From CAYRJA01 sp964424455 (GTDB lineage Bacteria; Bacteroidota; Bacteroidia; Chitinophagales; UBA10324), in contig CAYRJA010000090.1 in assembly GCA_964424455.1 (NCBI GenBank), positions 1 to 13,298 on the forward strand: DNA of 13,298 nt. The letters are read 5' to 3'. The notes below the pieces were generated by a model. The model worked only from the letters and a program-made list of their open reading frames with translations, was not told the origin of the DNA and made no database searches. Positions 6,682-13,298 of the stretch are shown one piece after another (the first letter of the stretch is position 1; every line of letters starts with the position of its first letter). Both the position numbers and the translations under genes were made by a program.

Positions 6682-9600
6682 ATGACTAAATATTTTACCA
6701 TACTTCTTCTTTTTGTTTTACTTTTTATTGCAGGGAAAGAGTCTTTTGCCACTCACATTATGGGTGCTGACATTTCTTATAAATGTTTGGGTGCTGATAA
6801 TTATGAATTTACACTAAAGATTTACAGAGATTGTATTGGAAACCCTTTGGCTCCTACTTTCACAATTAATATAAGATCTGCATCGTGCAACATCAACAAA
6901 ACATTAATAGTAAAACCAGTTGACAACGGATCGGAAGTATCACCGCTCTGTTTAGCCCAGATACAAAATTCAACCTGCAATGGGGGATCGCTTCCCGGCG
7001 TAGAGCAGAGAATTTACAAAGGCACAATCAAGCTGACAGAGAACTGCAGTGATTATGTTTTTTATTGGGGTGCATGTTGCCGTAATGCAGCACTTTCCAG
7101 TACATTAGTTTACAATGCGAACACAACAGGAATGAGAGTAACCGCTACTCTTAATAAACAGGCGGCAGACGGTTGCGATAACTCACCCGAGTTTACTTCA
7201 ATGCCGGTTCCTTATATCTGTATGAATCAATTGGTTAATTACAATCAGGGCGGATATGATTCGGACGGCGATTCTTTAGTCTATAATATAGTACCTCCGA
7301 TGAATGATACGAGTACTTATGCAGGTTCCACACCCATTAAGTATCAGTCGCCATGGAGTTATTCATATCCTTTAACTACAGCATCAGGCACAGTGGGTTT
7401 CGATCCGGCAACAGGGCAGATTACCATGTTTCCTACTGCACAGATGTACACCATCATGGCGCTGCGGATTGATGAGTACAGGAAAGGGGTGCTTATCGGT
7501 TCCACCATGCGTGATATTCAGGTAGTAGTACTGCAATGCAACAATATGAGTCCTGTTATTTCCGGCAGTCAGTTTAATAATCTGAAGGGAGGAAATCAAA
7601 CTGATTTTAACAGAGTGGAAGTTTGCCCGGGCACGACTTTATCCTTTGAGTCTTTCTTTGCCGATTCGGATTATAACAAAATCACTCTTTCATCCAACGC
7701 CACAACCGTTTTGGAGGGATCTGATTTTATACCAACTTATTTTAAAGATGATTCCGGTAAAATAAACATCACATGGACACCTACTCCGTATGACACAGGA
7801 ACACATGTTATTACTGTAACAGTTAATGATGATGCGTGTCCAGTCTATGGGCAATCTGTTTATTCATATATTATAGTGGTGCCTAAATCTACCTACGCCG
7901 GACCCGATGTAAGTATATGTAAACCGTCAACTTCAATTGTGTTAAATGTTACAGGAGGTAATCAGTTTACATGGTCGCCGGTTACCGGTTTATCTTCTAC
8001 TACAGGAAAAAATCCTGTTGCCAGTCCAACAGTAACTACTACTTATTATGTGCAAAGTGAATTAAGTGTTCTTTGTAAAAACAAAGATACTGTGGTAGTC
8101 TATCTTATCCCACCTTTAAATGTTGAAGCACAAGTGTCAACGGATACAATTTGCAGCGGAAGTCCGGTAGGTTTATCAGCAAAAGTTATTGGTGGAAGCG
8201 GTTCAGGTGTTACCTATAGCTGGACATCATCCGGAAGTTTTAGCGCTAACAAACAATATGCAACAGATTACCCGGGTGTTACAATTTCCTATTACCTTAC
8301 AGTAAATGATAATTTATGTATTCAAAAAGACACTACACAGGTCGTTGTTGAACCATCTCCATCATCGAATTTCTCCATAGCTCCGGCAGATATTTGCGAA
8401 ATGGAGCATACATATATTCAGTATAACGGAAGTATTGCGAATACCACATTAACATGGGATTGGGGCGGAGCAACCATCATAAAAGGAACAGATCCCGGTC
8501 CGTATGAGATACTTTGGAATACAGAAGGCGACAAAACAGTAACACTGACAGCAACGGCTGATAATGGATGTGTAACTACTGCACAGAAAAGTGTTACAGT
8601 CAGAAAGAAACCAACAGCTCAATTTACCGCTTCGCCGGTCAAAGGATGTGAACCACTGGTAGTTAAATTTCAAAATCAATCTACCGGCAGCGGATTGTCT
8701 TACAAATGGAGGTTTAATGACGGGAGCACAGCGGACAGCAGCAAAAATCCTTCTCATTCATTTAAAGCGGGTGTGTATGATGTAACACTTGTAACAACCA
8801 ACTCTAACGGATGTCCTGACTCTGTAACACATTCCGGTTTGATTAATGCAGAAGCGCTGCCCAAGTCAGAATTTAAGGTCACGCCGGCTGTTGTTTGTGA
8901 GAAGGATGGAAAAGTGACCGTAACCTATCCGGGTGGGCCGGCAGGGCTTACCTTTGAGTGGAACTGGGCAGGAGGAACTGTACTTTCCGGATCAGGAGCA
9001 GGTCCATTTATTGTTTTATGGAAAACAACAGGTATTAAGAAAATTCAACTGAAAGTAACCGACGCATCCAAATGTTTTTCATCTTCTTCAAAAGATGTTA
9101 CAGTAAATACAAAACCGAAAGCAGACTTTGTTTCAGTTCCTTCTGCAGGATGTAACCCACTGGTAGTTAATTTTAAAAATAATTCCAGCAACGCTGCAAA
9201 TTTTAGCTGGAACTTTGGCGATGGAAACTCAAGTGCAGATAAATCACCTTCACACATCTTTGCAATAGGCAATTACGATGTAACTCTGATTACTAAAACT
9301 TCTGAAGGATGCAGTGACACATTAAGTAAACCCGGATTGATTTCAGTATCATCTCAACCGGTTGCATCGTTTGTAACAGACGCAAAAAAAGGTGTTGAAA
9401 CAGACTTGTCAAAAGCGAACTTTAATTTTACAAATAAATCAGAAGGAGCGAATCATTACCAATGGATTTTTGGCGATGGTGAAACATCCGTTGAAGAGAA
9501 TCCTTCTCATAGATACAACAGGGTAGGGAAATATGAAATCATGCTGGTTGCCTTTAATAATGATTGTTCAGACACCTTCAGGTTTTCTCCGGTAGATATC

Positions 9601-9885
9601 GTTTCCTTTGACGATGTGTTTTTTCCGGGGGCATTTTCACCCAACGGAGATGGGAAAAATGAACTATTCCGTGCAGTATCATCAAAAGGGATAACAGAGC
9701 TAACTCTTAGAGTGTACAATAGATGGGGCACAATGGTGTTTGAGACCAACAAAGTGGACGGAGCATGGGATGGTAGTTATAAAGGAGCGTTGCAGGAGGC
9801 GGGAGTTTACACCTATTATGTAAAAGCCAAAATGATAAACGGAAGCACTGTGGAAAAGAAAGGAAGCATAACACTACTGAGATAA
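6682..9885 (+). CDS. Secreted PKD-repeat protein with gliding-motility-associated (type B) C-terminal domain
   Basis: This is a 1067-residue type IX secretion cargo. A signal peptide covers about residues 1-23 (SFA|THIMGADISY). A Cys-rich N-terminal module follows at 24-185, then a GYDSDGDSLVYN segment (191-202) with a D-x-D-G-D cadherin/calcium-like signature. An Ig-like stretch lies at 310-401. Two Ig-like modules typical of Bacteroidota adhesins are at about 405-475 (AGPDVSIC...WSPVTGLS) and 481-558. PKD-type modules run from 564 to 973, with canonical cores WNFGDGNSS (843-851) and WIFGDGETS (928-936). The final module of about 85 residues (FFPGAFSPNGDGKNELF, VYNRWGTMVF, WDGSYKG, GVYTYYVKA, SITLLR) is the gliding-motility-associated C-terminal domain that directs type IX export. 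Surface adhesion or a motility role is inferred; no catalytic domain is seen. A porP/sprF gene follows 84 bp downstream. Confidence 0.93.
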   Translation: MTKYFTILLLFVLLFIAGKESFATHIMGADISYKCLGADNYEFTLKIYRDCIGNPLAPTFTINIRSASCNINKTLIVKPVDNGSEVSPLCLAQIQNSTCNGGSLPGVEQRIYKGTIKLTENCSDYVFYWGACCRNAALSSTLVYNANTTGMRVTATLNKQAADGCDNSPEFTSMPVPYICMNQLVNYNQGGYDSDGDSLVYNIVPPMNDTSTYAGSTPIKYQSPWSYSYPLTTASGTVGFDPATGQITMFPTAQMYTIMALRIDEYRKGVLIGSTMRDIQVVVLQCNNMSPVISGSQFNNLKGGNQTDFNRVEVCPGTTLSFESFFADSDYNKITLSSNATTVLEGSDFIPTYFKDDSGKINITWTPTPYDTGTHVITVTVNDDACPVYGQSVYSYIIVVPKSTYAGPDVSICKPSTSIVLNVTGGNQFTWSPVTGLSSTTGKNPVASPTVTTTYYVQSELSVLCKNKDTVVVYLIPPLNVEAQVSTDTICSGSPVGLSAKVIGGSGSGVTYSWTSSGSFSANKQYATDYPGVTISYYLTVNDNLCIQKDTTQVVVEPSPSSNFSIAPADICEMEHTYIQYNGSIANTTLTWDWGGATIIKGTDPGPYEILWNTEGDKTVTLTATADNGCVTTAQKSVTVRKKPTAQFTASPVKGCEPLVVKFQNQSTGSGLSYKWRFNDGSTADSSKNPSHSFKAGVYDVTLVTTNSNGCPDSVTHSGLINAEALPKSEFKVTPAVVCEKDGKVTVTYPGGPAGLTFEWNWAGGTVLSGSGAGPFIVLWKTTGIKKIQLKVTDASKCFSSSSKDVTVNTKPKADFVSVPSAGCNPLVVNFKNNSSNAANFSWNFGDGNSSADKSPSHIFAIGNYDVTLITKTSEGCSDTLSKPGLISVSSQPVASFVTDAKKGVETDLSKANFNFTNKSEGANHYQWIFGDGETSVEENPSHRYNRVGKYEIMLVAFNNDCSDTFRFSPVDIVSFDDVFFPGAFSPNGDGKNELFRAVSSKGITELTLRVYNRWGTMVFETNKVDGAWDGSYKGALQEAGVYTYYVKAKMINGSTVEKKGSITLLR
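8371..9375 (+). repeat. Internal tandem duplication of a two-module PKD unit
   Basis: Residues about 564-730 and 731-898 of the protein are two copies of a roughly 168-residue unit. Each consists of a PKD-like module without GDG (W-x-W-x-G...GP...LW, at 592-612 and 760-780) followed by a PKD module starting GC-x-PLVV-x-F (655-663 and 823-831). At DNA level, CCACTGGTAGTTAA occurs at 8653 and again at 9157, exactly 504 nt (168 codons) apart. Elsewhere the copies have diverged, so the duplication is not recent. Confidence 0.8.
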
Positions 9886-9889
9886 TATT

Positions 9890-9923
9890 TTTGCGGAGAT
9901 TTGGCAGAAAAATATTAGTTTTG
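9890..9923 (+). promoter_or_regulatory. Possible promoter for porP/sprF
   Basis: TAGTTTTG at 9916-9923 is an exact TAnnTTTG match, with a TTTG at 9890-9893 located 22 bp upstream. This is a slightly long but acceptable spacing. A second TAnnTTTG-like box (TATTTTTG, 9886-9893) overlaps the TTTG. The start codon is at 9970. The gene may instead be read from the upstream PKD gene promoter. Confidence 0.35.
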
Positions 9924-9969
9924 AAATAGAATAGATTTTGGAAGATTGAGTTTTCATAAAAAAAGAAGC

Positions 9970-11016
9970 ATGAAGAAAATCTTACTCCCAATTATAATTG
10001 CAACAACTTTCCTGAAAGGGTTTGCTCAGGATGTTCATTTGTCGCAGTTTTATATGTCACCTCTTACTTTAAATCCTGCGCTAACCGGCGTATTTAATGG
10101 GAACTACCGCTTGACAGGGAACTACAGAAACCAGTGGGCAAGTGTTATCAGTAATCCCTATGAAACCGTTGCCGGAGCAGTTGAACTCTCAGGAAAATCA
10201 GGCGCTTACAATAGAATAGGAGCAGGGCTGCATGTACTTGGCGACCATGCGGGTACTTCACAACTGACAACAAATATCTTTTCCGGTTCACTGTCCTACA
10301 ATATTGCGCTTTCAAGAGATCAGGATTATTTTGTAGCAGCCGGATTGCAGGTTTCCTATTCACAGCGCTCATTTAATCCATACGCATTAACATTCGGAAA
10401 CCAATATCAGAATTCAGGGTACTGCCCTACCTGTGATAATGGTGAGAATCTTGCCTCTACCCATTATTCTTATGTAGATGCCGGAGCAGGAATGCTGTGG
10501 TATCATATTAACCAACGCACCAAAAGAAGCAGCCAGTTTTTTGGTCTTTCTGTTTTCCATGTCAACAGGCCTAATGTGGCCTTTATTACTCCGGATGAAG
10601 ATAAACTTTATACCAAGTTTGTTGGCCATGCAGGATTAGAAATTCCGATAGCTCCGAAAGCTTCACTTACTCCTTATCTGTTAGGAATGTTGCAGGGACC
10701 TTCTTTTGAAACAGAGGTAGGAACACTTGTTAAATTTATTCTTGAAGAAAGGAAAGGATCTACTTTCGGCGGCACAAACTTTTATGTAGGACCATTTTAC
10801 AGAATGGTAGGAGATCAAAATTCGCCTATCAGCAGCGATGCAATGATTCTTGCTACCAAACTGGATGTGGGAGGTTTTACTTTTGGGTTAAGCTATGATA
10901 TTAATCTTTCAGGATTGTCGCCTGCAAGCAGCAGCCGTGGCGGACCGGAATTAGCTATTCAATATACCGGAACATTCAAGAATACTTCTCACAAAGTTTA
11001 TTGTCCGAGATTTTAA
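9970..11016 (+). CDS. PorP/SprF-family type IX secretion outer-membrane protein
   Basis: This 348-residue PorP/SprF-family protein is a predicted outer-membrane beta-barrel. The signal peptide is MKKILLPIIIATTFLKGFA, with cleavage before QDVHLSQFYMSPLTLNPALTG, the hallmark start of the mature family domain. The body is rich in alternating hydrophobic strands with Gly/Tyr/Phe turns (RLTGNYRNQWASV, YFVAAGLQVSYSQRSF, FTFGLSYDINLSGL). The C terminus YTGTFKNTSHKVYCPRF, ending CPRF, is characteristic of the family. An in-frame ATG 24 bp upstream (9946) would add MSFHKKRS before the signal peptide; 9970 is preferred. Relatives such as SprF are needed for secretion or surface attachment of particular type B CTD proteins, and the gene directly follows such a cargo gene, so a dedicated pair is likely. 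It is convergent with ccmB. Confidence 0.93.
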   Translation: MKKILLPIIIATTFLKGFAQDVHLSQFYMSPLTLNPALTGVFNGNYRLTGNYRNQWASVISNPYETVAGAVELSGKSGAYNRIGAGLHVLGDHAGTSQLTTNIFSGSLSYNIALSRDQDYFVAAGLQVSYSQRSFNPYALTFGNQYQNSGYCPTCDNGENLASTHYSYVDAGAGMLWYHINQRTKRSSQFFGLSVFHVNRPNVAFITPDEDKLYTKFVGHAGLEIPIAPKASLTPYLLGMLQGPSFETEVGTLVKFILEERKGSTFGGTNFYVGPFYRMVGDQNSPISSDAMILATKLDVGGFTFGLSYDINLSGLSPASSSRGGPELAIQYTGTFKNTSHKVYCPRF

Positions 11017-11040
11017 TATCTGACTTTTAACTTATGCAGA

Positions 11041-11073
11041 TTAATCTTTCCATAAATAAGGAAAGAGGATTAA
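11041..11073. other. Hairpin in the last codons of ccmB, between convergent genes
   Basis: TTAATCTTTCC (11041-11051) can pair with GGAAAGAGGATTAA (11060-11073): 7 bp, a 3-nt bulge, then 4 bp, around an 8-nt loop. It lies in the last codons of ccmB and about 25 bp after the porP/sprF stop, where a bidirectional terminator might be expected. No strong U-run follows on either strand, so termination is uncertain. No better terminator was seen for either gene. Confidence 0.25.
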
Positions 11074-11694
11074 AGCCATTGCCAATATTACGCAATCAAG
11101 AGAAAAAAGAATCAGTAAATCCCTGAACGGATATTCGTCCGGAGAAACAAAAACAGATGCCATTGATAATTTAATCAGCAGCAAAAGAGAAGGGATAATA
11201 ATCGGAAAAGAAAGAATAGCCATCAGCGTTGAATTGTTATTTGCTTTTGCTGCAATAGCGCTCATCATTGTAAGTGTCAGTGAAAAGTTGATACTGCCGG
11301 ATACAACTGCAACAAGAAAATATCCTGTGTGCAGAACGGGATTGCCAATGACGACGCTGTAAAAAAATAATCCGACAATAGCGAGAAGCAGCATAAGCGC
11401 TGTATTGTAAATCATTTTTGATAAGATAAAAGATTGCGGACTTGCAAGTGTATAATAGTAAAGCAAGCGGGTCTTTCCTTCAGCTATAAAACTTTTTGCT
11501 ATTGAGTTTACCGAAGCAAAGAGCATGATAATCCAAAACAGCGCAATCCAGAGAAAAGGTGTTACATCAAGTATGGAAATATAAATTACAAATATGGTGG
11601 ATAGCATATACAGAAGCAGCCCATTGAATGCGTATTTCTGCCGCCATTCCAGGAGCACTTCCTTTTTAACCAGCAACATGATTTGTTTCAACAT
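11041..11694 (-). CDS. ccmB: Heme exporter protein CcmB
   Basis: This 217-residue inner-membrane protein of the cytochrome c maturation ABC system acts with CcmA and CcmC to supply heme to CcmE in the periplasm. The cytoplasmic N terminus LLVKKEVLLEWRQKYAFNG (residues 7-25) is the family signature. Six hydrophobic segments follow at about 23-42, 46-66, 93-115, 123-147, 155-179 and 190-213, with the EGKTRLLYYYTLASPQ loop at 72-87. Length matches the family. The start at 11694 is supported by a weak TATATTCG box at 11701-11708, which would give an almost leaderless mRNA. Met6 (11679) is an alternative start. No ccmA, ccmC or ccmE is in the window, and the gene faces porP/sprF 24 bp away, so it is not followed by other ccm genes. 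Confidence 0.9.
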   Translation of the reverse strand: MLKQIMLLVKKEVLLEWRQKYAFNGLLLYMLSTIFVIYISILDVTPFLWIALFWIIMLFASVNSIAKSFIAEGKTRLLYYYTLASPQSFILSKMIYNTALMLLLAIVGLFFYSVVIGNPVLHTGYFLVAVVSGSINFSLTLTMMSAIAAKANNNSTLMAILSFPIIIPSLLLLIKLSMASVFVSPDEYPFRDLLILFSLDCVILAMALILFPYLWKD

Positions 11695-11735
11695 TCAGTG
11701 CGAATATAAAAATGCATTGAAATTTTTTCTGTTAC

Positions 11736-11771
11736 AAAAAAAGAGGCAACAAAATATCTATTGCTGCCTCT
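11736..11771 (-). terminator. Intrinsic terminator after the small membrane-peptide ORF
   Basis: In the minus-strand transcript, AGAGGCAGCAA (11771-11761) pairs with UUGUUGCCUCU (11752-11742), forming 11 bp with one G-U around an 8-nt loop. A run of six U follows (11741-11736). The G-U pair fits only the minus strand. The hairpin is 45 nt past the stop of the ORF at 11817-11903 and 42 bp before the ccmB start, so it ends an upstream transcript that the methyltransferase gene alone does not explain well. Confidence 0.85.
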
Positions 11772-11791
11772 ATTAAATTTTTAATGTTTAT

Positions 11792-11807
11792 TGCGAAGAT
11801 ATTCGCA
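11792..11807 (-). other. Small stem-loop in the 3' untranslated region of the small ORF
   Basis: TGCGAA (11792-11797) and TTCGCA (11802-11807) form a perfect 6-bp stem with a 4-nt loop. It sits between the stop codon of the 28-codon ORF and its terminator, so the transcript 3' end would carry two consecutive hairpins. Confidence 0.45.
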
Positions 11808-11816
11808 GGCGAAAAG

Positions 11817-11903
11817 TCAGATGTTAGTATTCACCGCAATAAAAATAATTAACAATACAATTCCTAAACTTAAAGCTCCAATTGATTTAACTTTTTGTGT
11901 CAT
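11817..11903 (-). CDS. Putative 28-residue single-span membrane peptide
   Basis: ATG at 11903-11901, TGA at 11819-11817. The N terminus is short and positive (MTQKVKSIG), followed by a hydrophobic stretch of about 15 residues (ALSLGIVLLIIFIAV), then a short polar tail (NTNI). This is the layout of a small single-span inner-membrane peptide with the N terminus inside. It lies alone in a 330-bp gap between the methyltransferase gene and ccmB. Promoter-like elements lie 40-70 bp upstream and a strong terminator 45 nt downstream, so the locus looks like an independent short transcript. No Shine-Dalgarno is seen, as is usual here. I do not recognise the family; it is too short to be a typical CcmD despite being near ccmB. 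It could also be chance within a small RNA. Confidence 0.55.
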   Translation of the reverse strand: MTQKVKSIGALSLGIVLLIIFIAVNTNI

Positions 11904-11943
11904 TTATTAATTTGGGTTTATTGTTTGAAAAAAAATGCAGATG

Positions 11944-11973
11944 TAAATGTATGTACGATAACTGAAATTTCAA
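11944..11973 (-). promoter_or_regulatory. Putative promoter of the small membrane-peptide ORF
   Basis: On the minus strand, TTG (11973-11971), 19 bp, then TACATTTA (11951-11944) fit the Bacteroidota arrangement of a -33 TTG and a -7 TAnnTTTG with one mismatch in the box. Transcription would start near 11938, leaving a leader of about 35 nt before the ATG. It lies about 50 bp after the stop of the methyltransferase gene. Confidence 0.5.
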
Positions 11974-12024
11974 CAGTATAGTAACAAAAGAGGATATTTA
12001 AGTAACGCTGTAAAAAGCTATTCA

Positions 12025-13182
12025 TCAACCTTTCACTTTATATTTTCTGCTTCCTTCGTACAGTTCGTATTCAAGCAAGCGACATTCAATTTTTGCATTG
12101 AAGAAAGGGAGCTTCTTACTTGTTCGTAATCCGATGTTTTTTGCAAGTTCAGGATTGCCGGTAAAGATATAGCCGGTATAATTTTTACAACTCAACTTCA
12201 TAAAATCACCCATCTGTTTATAAAGAGGAAGGAGAGTTTCTTCCTCTCCAAGGCGTGAGCCATAAGGAGGATTTATCATTACTACTCCACTGCCTTCGGG
12301 GATATATGTTTTTTCAAATGAACAACACTCAAACTGAATAAGATGATCAACACCGGCGGTTTTTGCATTGTTCTTTGCAGCTTCAATTGCTTTCCGGTCT
12401 TTATCTGTTGCAATAATATTGAAAGGTAAATTCTTTATCACCTTTTTCTTTGCATCACTTCTGATCTGCTGGTACATCTCTTTATCAAAACCTTTGATAT
12501 GCATGAATCCATAATTACTTCGCATCAGCCCCGGCGGGCGATTAGCCGCAAGTAATGCAGCTTCAATAGCCAGTGTTCCGCTGCCACACATGGGGTTGAT
12601 GAAGTGAGAACGTTTGTCCCACTTTGTAGCCAGTATCAGTGCGCAGGCAAGGTTCTCCTGCAGAGGAGCCATGACCGGTCTTTTGCGGTACCCATGCTTG
12701 GTAAGTGTTTCTCCCGAAGTGTCAAGATACACTGTTACTTCATCTTCATGCCAAAACAGAAATATCACCGCGCCTTTTTTATCAGAACCGGAGTCCGGAC
12801 GGATATTGAACAAATTTCTGAAACGGTCAGCAATAGCATCCTTACATTTCAGATTAGTGATAAGCGTATTGTTTACTGTTTCATTGGAGGTATAAGAGGT
12901 TATAGAGAAATAACTCTTCTCATCAATATAATTTTCCCATTCCACTTTCAATAACTTTTGATACAGATCTTCTACATTTTTTGCAATTAATTTATCAATT
13001 TGAAAAAGCACTTTGCTGGCGGTGCGCAGATAAAAATTGAAAACCATTGTGTCAGCAAGAGTTCCTTCCAGTTCCACTCCATTTGGCATTTCACTTTTTA
13101 CAGTATAACCTAATTCTGCAATTTCACTTTTAAGTTGTGGAACTGCATGAATCGGGCAGTTAATAATGATTTTATTCTTCAT
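12025..13182 (-). CDS. THUMP-domain SAM-dependent RNA methyltransferase (RlmL/UPF0020-like)
   Basis: This 385-residue cytosolic RNA methyltransferase resembles the N-terminal half of E. coli RlmKL, which makes m2G2445 in 23S rRNA. A ferredoxin-like/THUMP region covers about residues 1-155. The linker motif DTSGETLTKHGYRKR is at 154-168. The Rossmann-fold domain carries SAM motif I FINPMCGSGTLAIEAAL at 194-210, an acidic loop IIATDKD at 256-262, and catalytic motif IV VVMINPPYGSRLGEEE at 300-315. The NPPY tetrapeptide is typical of N-methylation of exocyclic amines, here guanine N2. It lacks the C-terminal RlmK methyltransferase, as is common outside Gammaproteobacteria. The exact rRNA target is inferred from family only. 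The start at 13182 gives the usual short N terminus; no strong TAnnTTTG box was seen upstream. Confidence 0.92.
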   Translation of the reverse strand: MKNKIIINCPIHAVPQLKSEIAELGYTVKSEMPNGVELEGTLADTMVFNFYLRTASKVLFQIDKLIAKNVEDLYQKLLKVEWENYIDEKSYFSITSYTSNETVNNTLITNLKCKDAIADRFRNLFNIRPDSGSDKKGAVIFLFWHEDEVTVYLDTSGETLTKHGYRKRPVMAPLQENLACALILATKWDKRSHFINPMCGSGTLAIEAALLAANRPPGLMRSNYGFMHIKGFDKEMYQQIRSDAKKKVIKNLPFNIIATDKDRKAIEAAKNNAKTAGVDHLIQFECCSFEKTYIPEGSGVVMINPPYGSRLGEEETLLPLYKQMGDFMKLSCKNYTGYIFTGNPELAKNIGLRTSKKLPFFNAKIECRLLEYELYEGSRKYKVKG

Positions 13183-13259
13183 CAGGGTTTTTAAAAATTA
13201 ATCAGCCAAAGGTGTGAAAGATTTATTTATATCCTGAAGAAAGACCAGGGCTTTCGGGT

Positions 13260-13298
13260 CTAAAATAATTGATAGTCAAACTTTAAGTGGGTATAAAA
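13260..13298 (-). CDS. Possible C-terminal end of an outer-membrane beta-barrel gene (partial)
   Basis: Reading the minus strand from the right edge gives twelve codons (FYTHLKFDYQLF) and a TAG stop. The alternating hydrophobic/polar pattern with a terminal Phe is what the last strand of an outer-membrane beta-barrel looks like. A weak 5-bp hairpin (AGACC/GGTCT) overlaps and follows the stop on the same strand. With so few codons this may be chance. The rest of 13183-13259 shows no gene. Confidence 0.25.
   Translation of the reverse strand, partial: FYTHLKFDYQLF

Noticed and set aside
8449..8757. A 102-codon minus-strand ORF inside the PKD gene
   Set aside because: The plus strand encodes clear PKD modules with conserved motifs here. 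The antisense frame is Cys/Ser/Arg-rich shadow sequence.
11817..11903. The small ORF as a ccmD gene because it is near ccmB
   Set aside because: CcmD proteins are longer and normally sit next to ccmC. A terminator separates this ORF from ccmB, so position alone does not support the name.
12604..12954. A 116-codon plus-strand ORF antisense to the RNA methyltransferase
   Set aside because: It overlaps conserved THUMP and SAM-domain codons on the minus strand and shows no family features.
13183..13259. A short minus-strand open frame reading DPKALVFLQDINKSFTPLAD before the methyltransferase start
   Set aside because: It follows an in-frame TGA, has no start codon and is about 25 codons long. 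It is more likely chance than a gene fragment.

Overview
The window looks like ordinary chromosome from a member of the Bacteroidota, probably a Chitinophagales- or Sphingobacteriales-like lineage. The evidence is a giant secreted PKD-repeat protein ending in a gliding-motility-associated (type B, type IX secretion) C-terminal domain, a PorP/SprF-family partner, lipoprotein and signal-peptide styles typical of the phylum, AT-rich intergenic DNA without Shine-Dalgarno sequences near the starts, and several TAnnTTTG-like -7 promoter boxes. The species cannot be fixed from the sequence alone.

Layout. Positions 1-87 hold a degenerate inverted repeat (REP-like) that seems to continue off the left edge. 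Minus-strand genes follow: parB (98-1000) and parA (1006-1809), a chromosome-segregation pair transcribed parA then parB. Next is a lipocalin-like lipoprotein (2082-2603) with a clear intrinsic terminator at 2027-2061. A two-gene minus-strand unit encodes a secreted C1B cysteine peptidase (4434-5606), followed 16 bp later by a bifunctional formiminotransferase-cyclodeaminase (2732-4417). Plus-strand genes then run from 5773: ispE (5773-6615), the 1067-residue PKD/type B CTD protein (6682-9885) and porP/sprF (9970-11016). After that the minus strand carries ccmB (11041-11694), a newly noticed 28-codon membrane-peptide ORF (11817-11903) and a THUMP-domain RNA methyltransferase (12025-13182). The extreme right edge may hold the last codons of an outer-membrane beta-barrel gene.

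How the genes work together. The PKD protein and the PorP/SprF protein form a plausible cargo and partner pair for the type IX secretion system. The peptidase and FtcD are probably co-transcribed, but no other histidine-utilisation gene is present. ParA and ParB act together in origin segregation. The remaining genes (IspE, CcmB, RNA methyltransferase) are housekeeping genes.

The least expected element is the small ORF at 11817-11903. It lies in a 330-bp gap between ccmB and the methyltransferase gene, and it has its own promoter-like elements (TTG, 19 bp, TACATTTA) and its own intrinsic terminator. It predicts a 28-residue single-span membrane peptide. No CRISPR array, tRNA, rRNA, insertion sequence, phage gene or defence system was seen.
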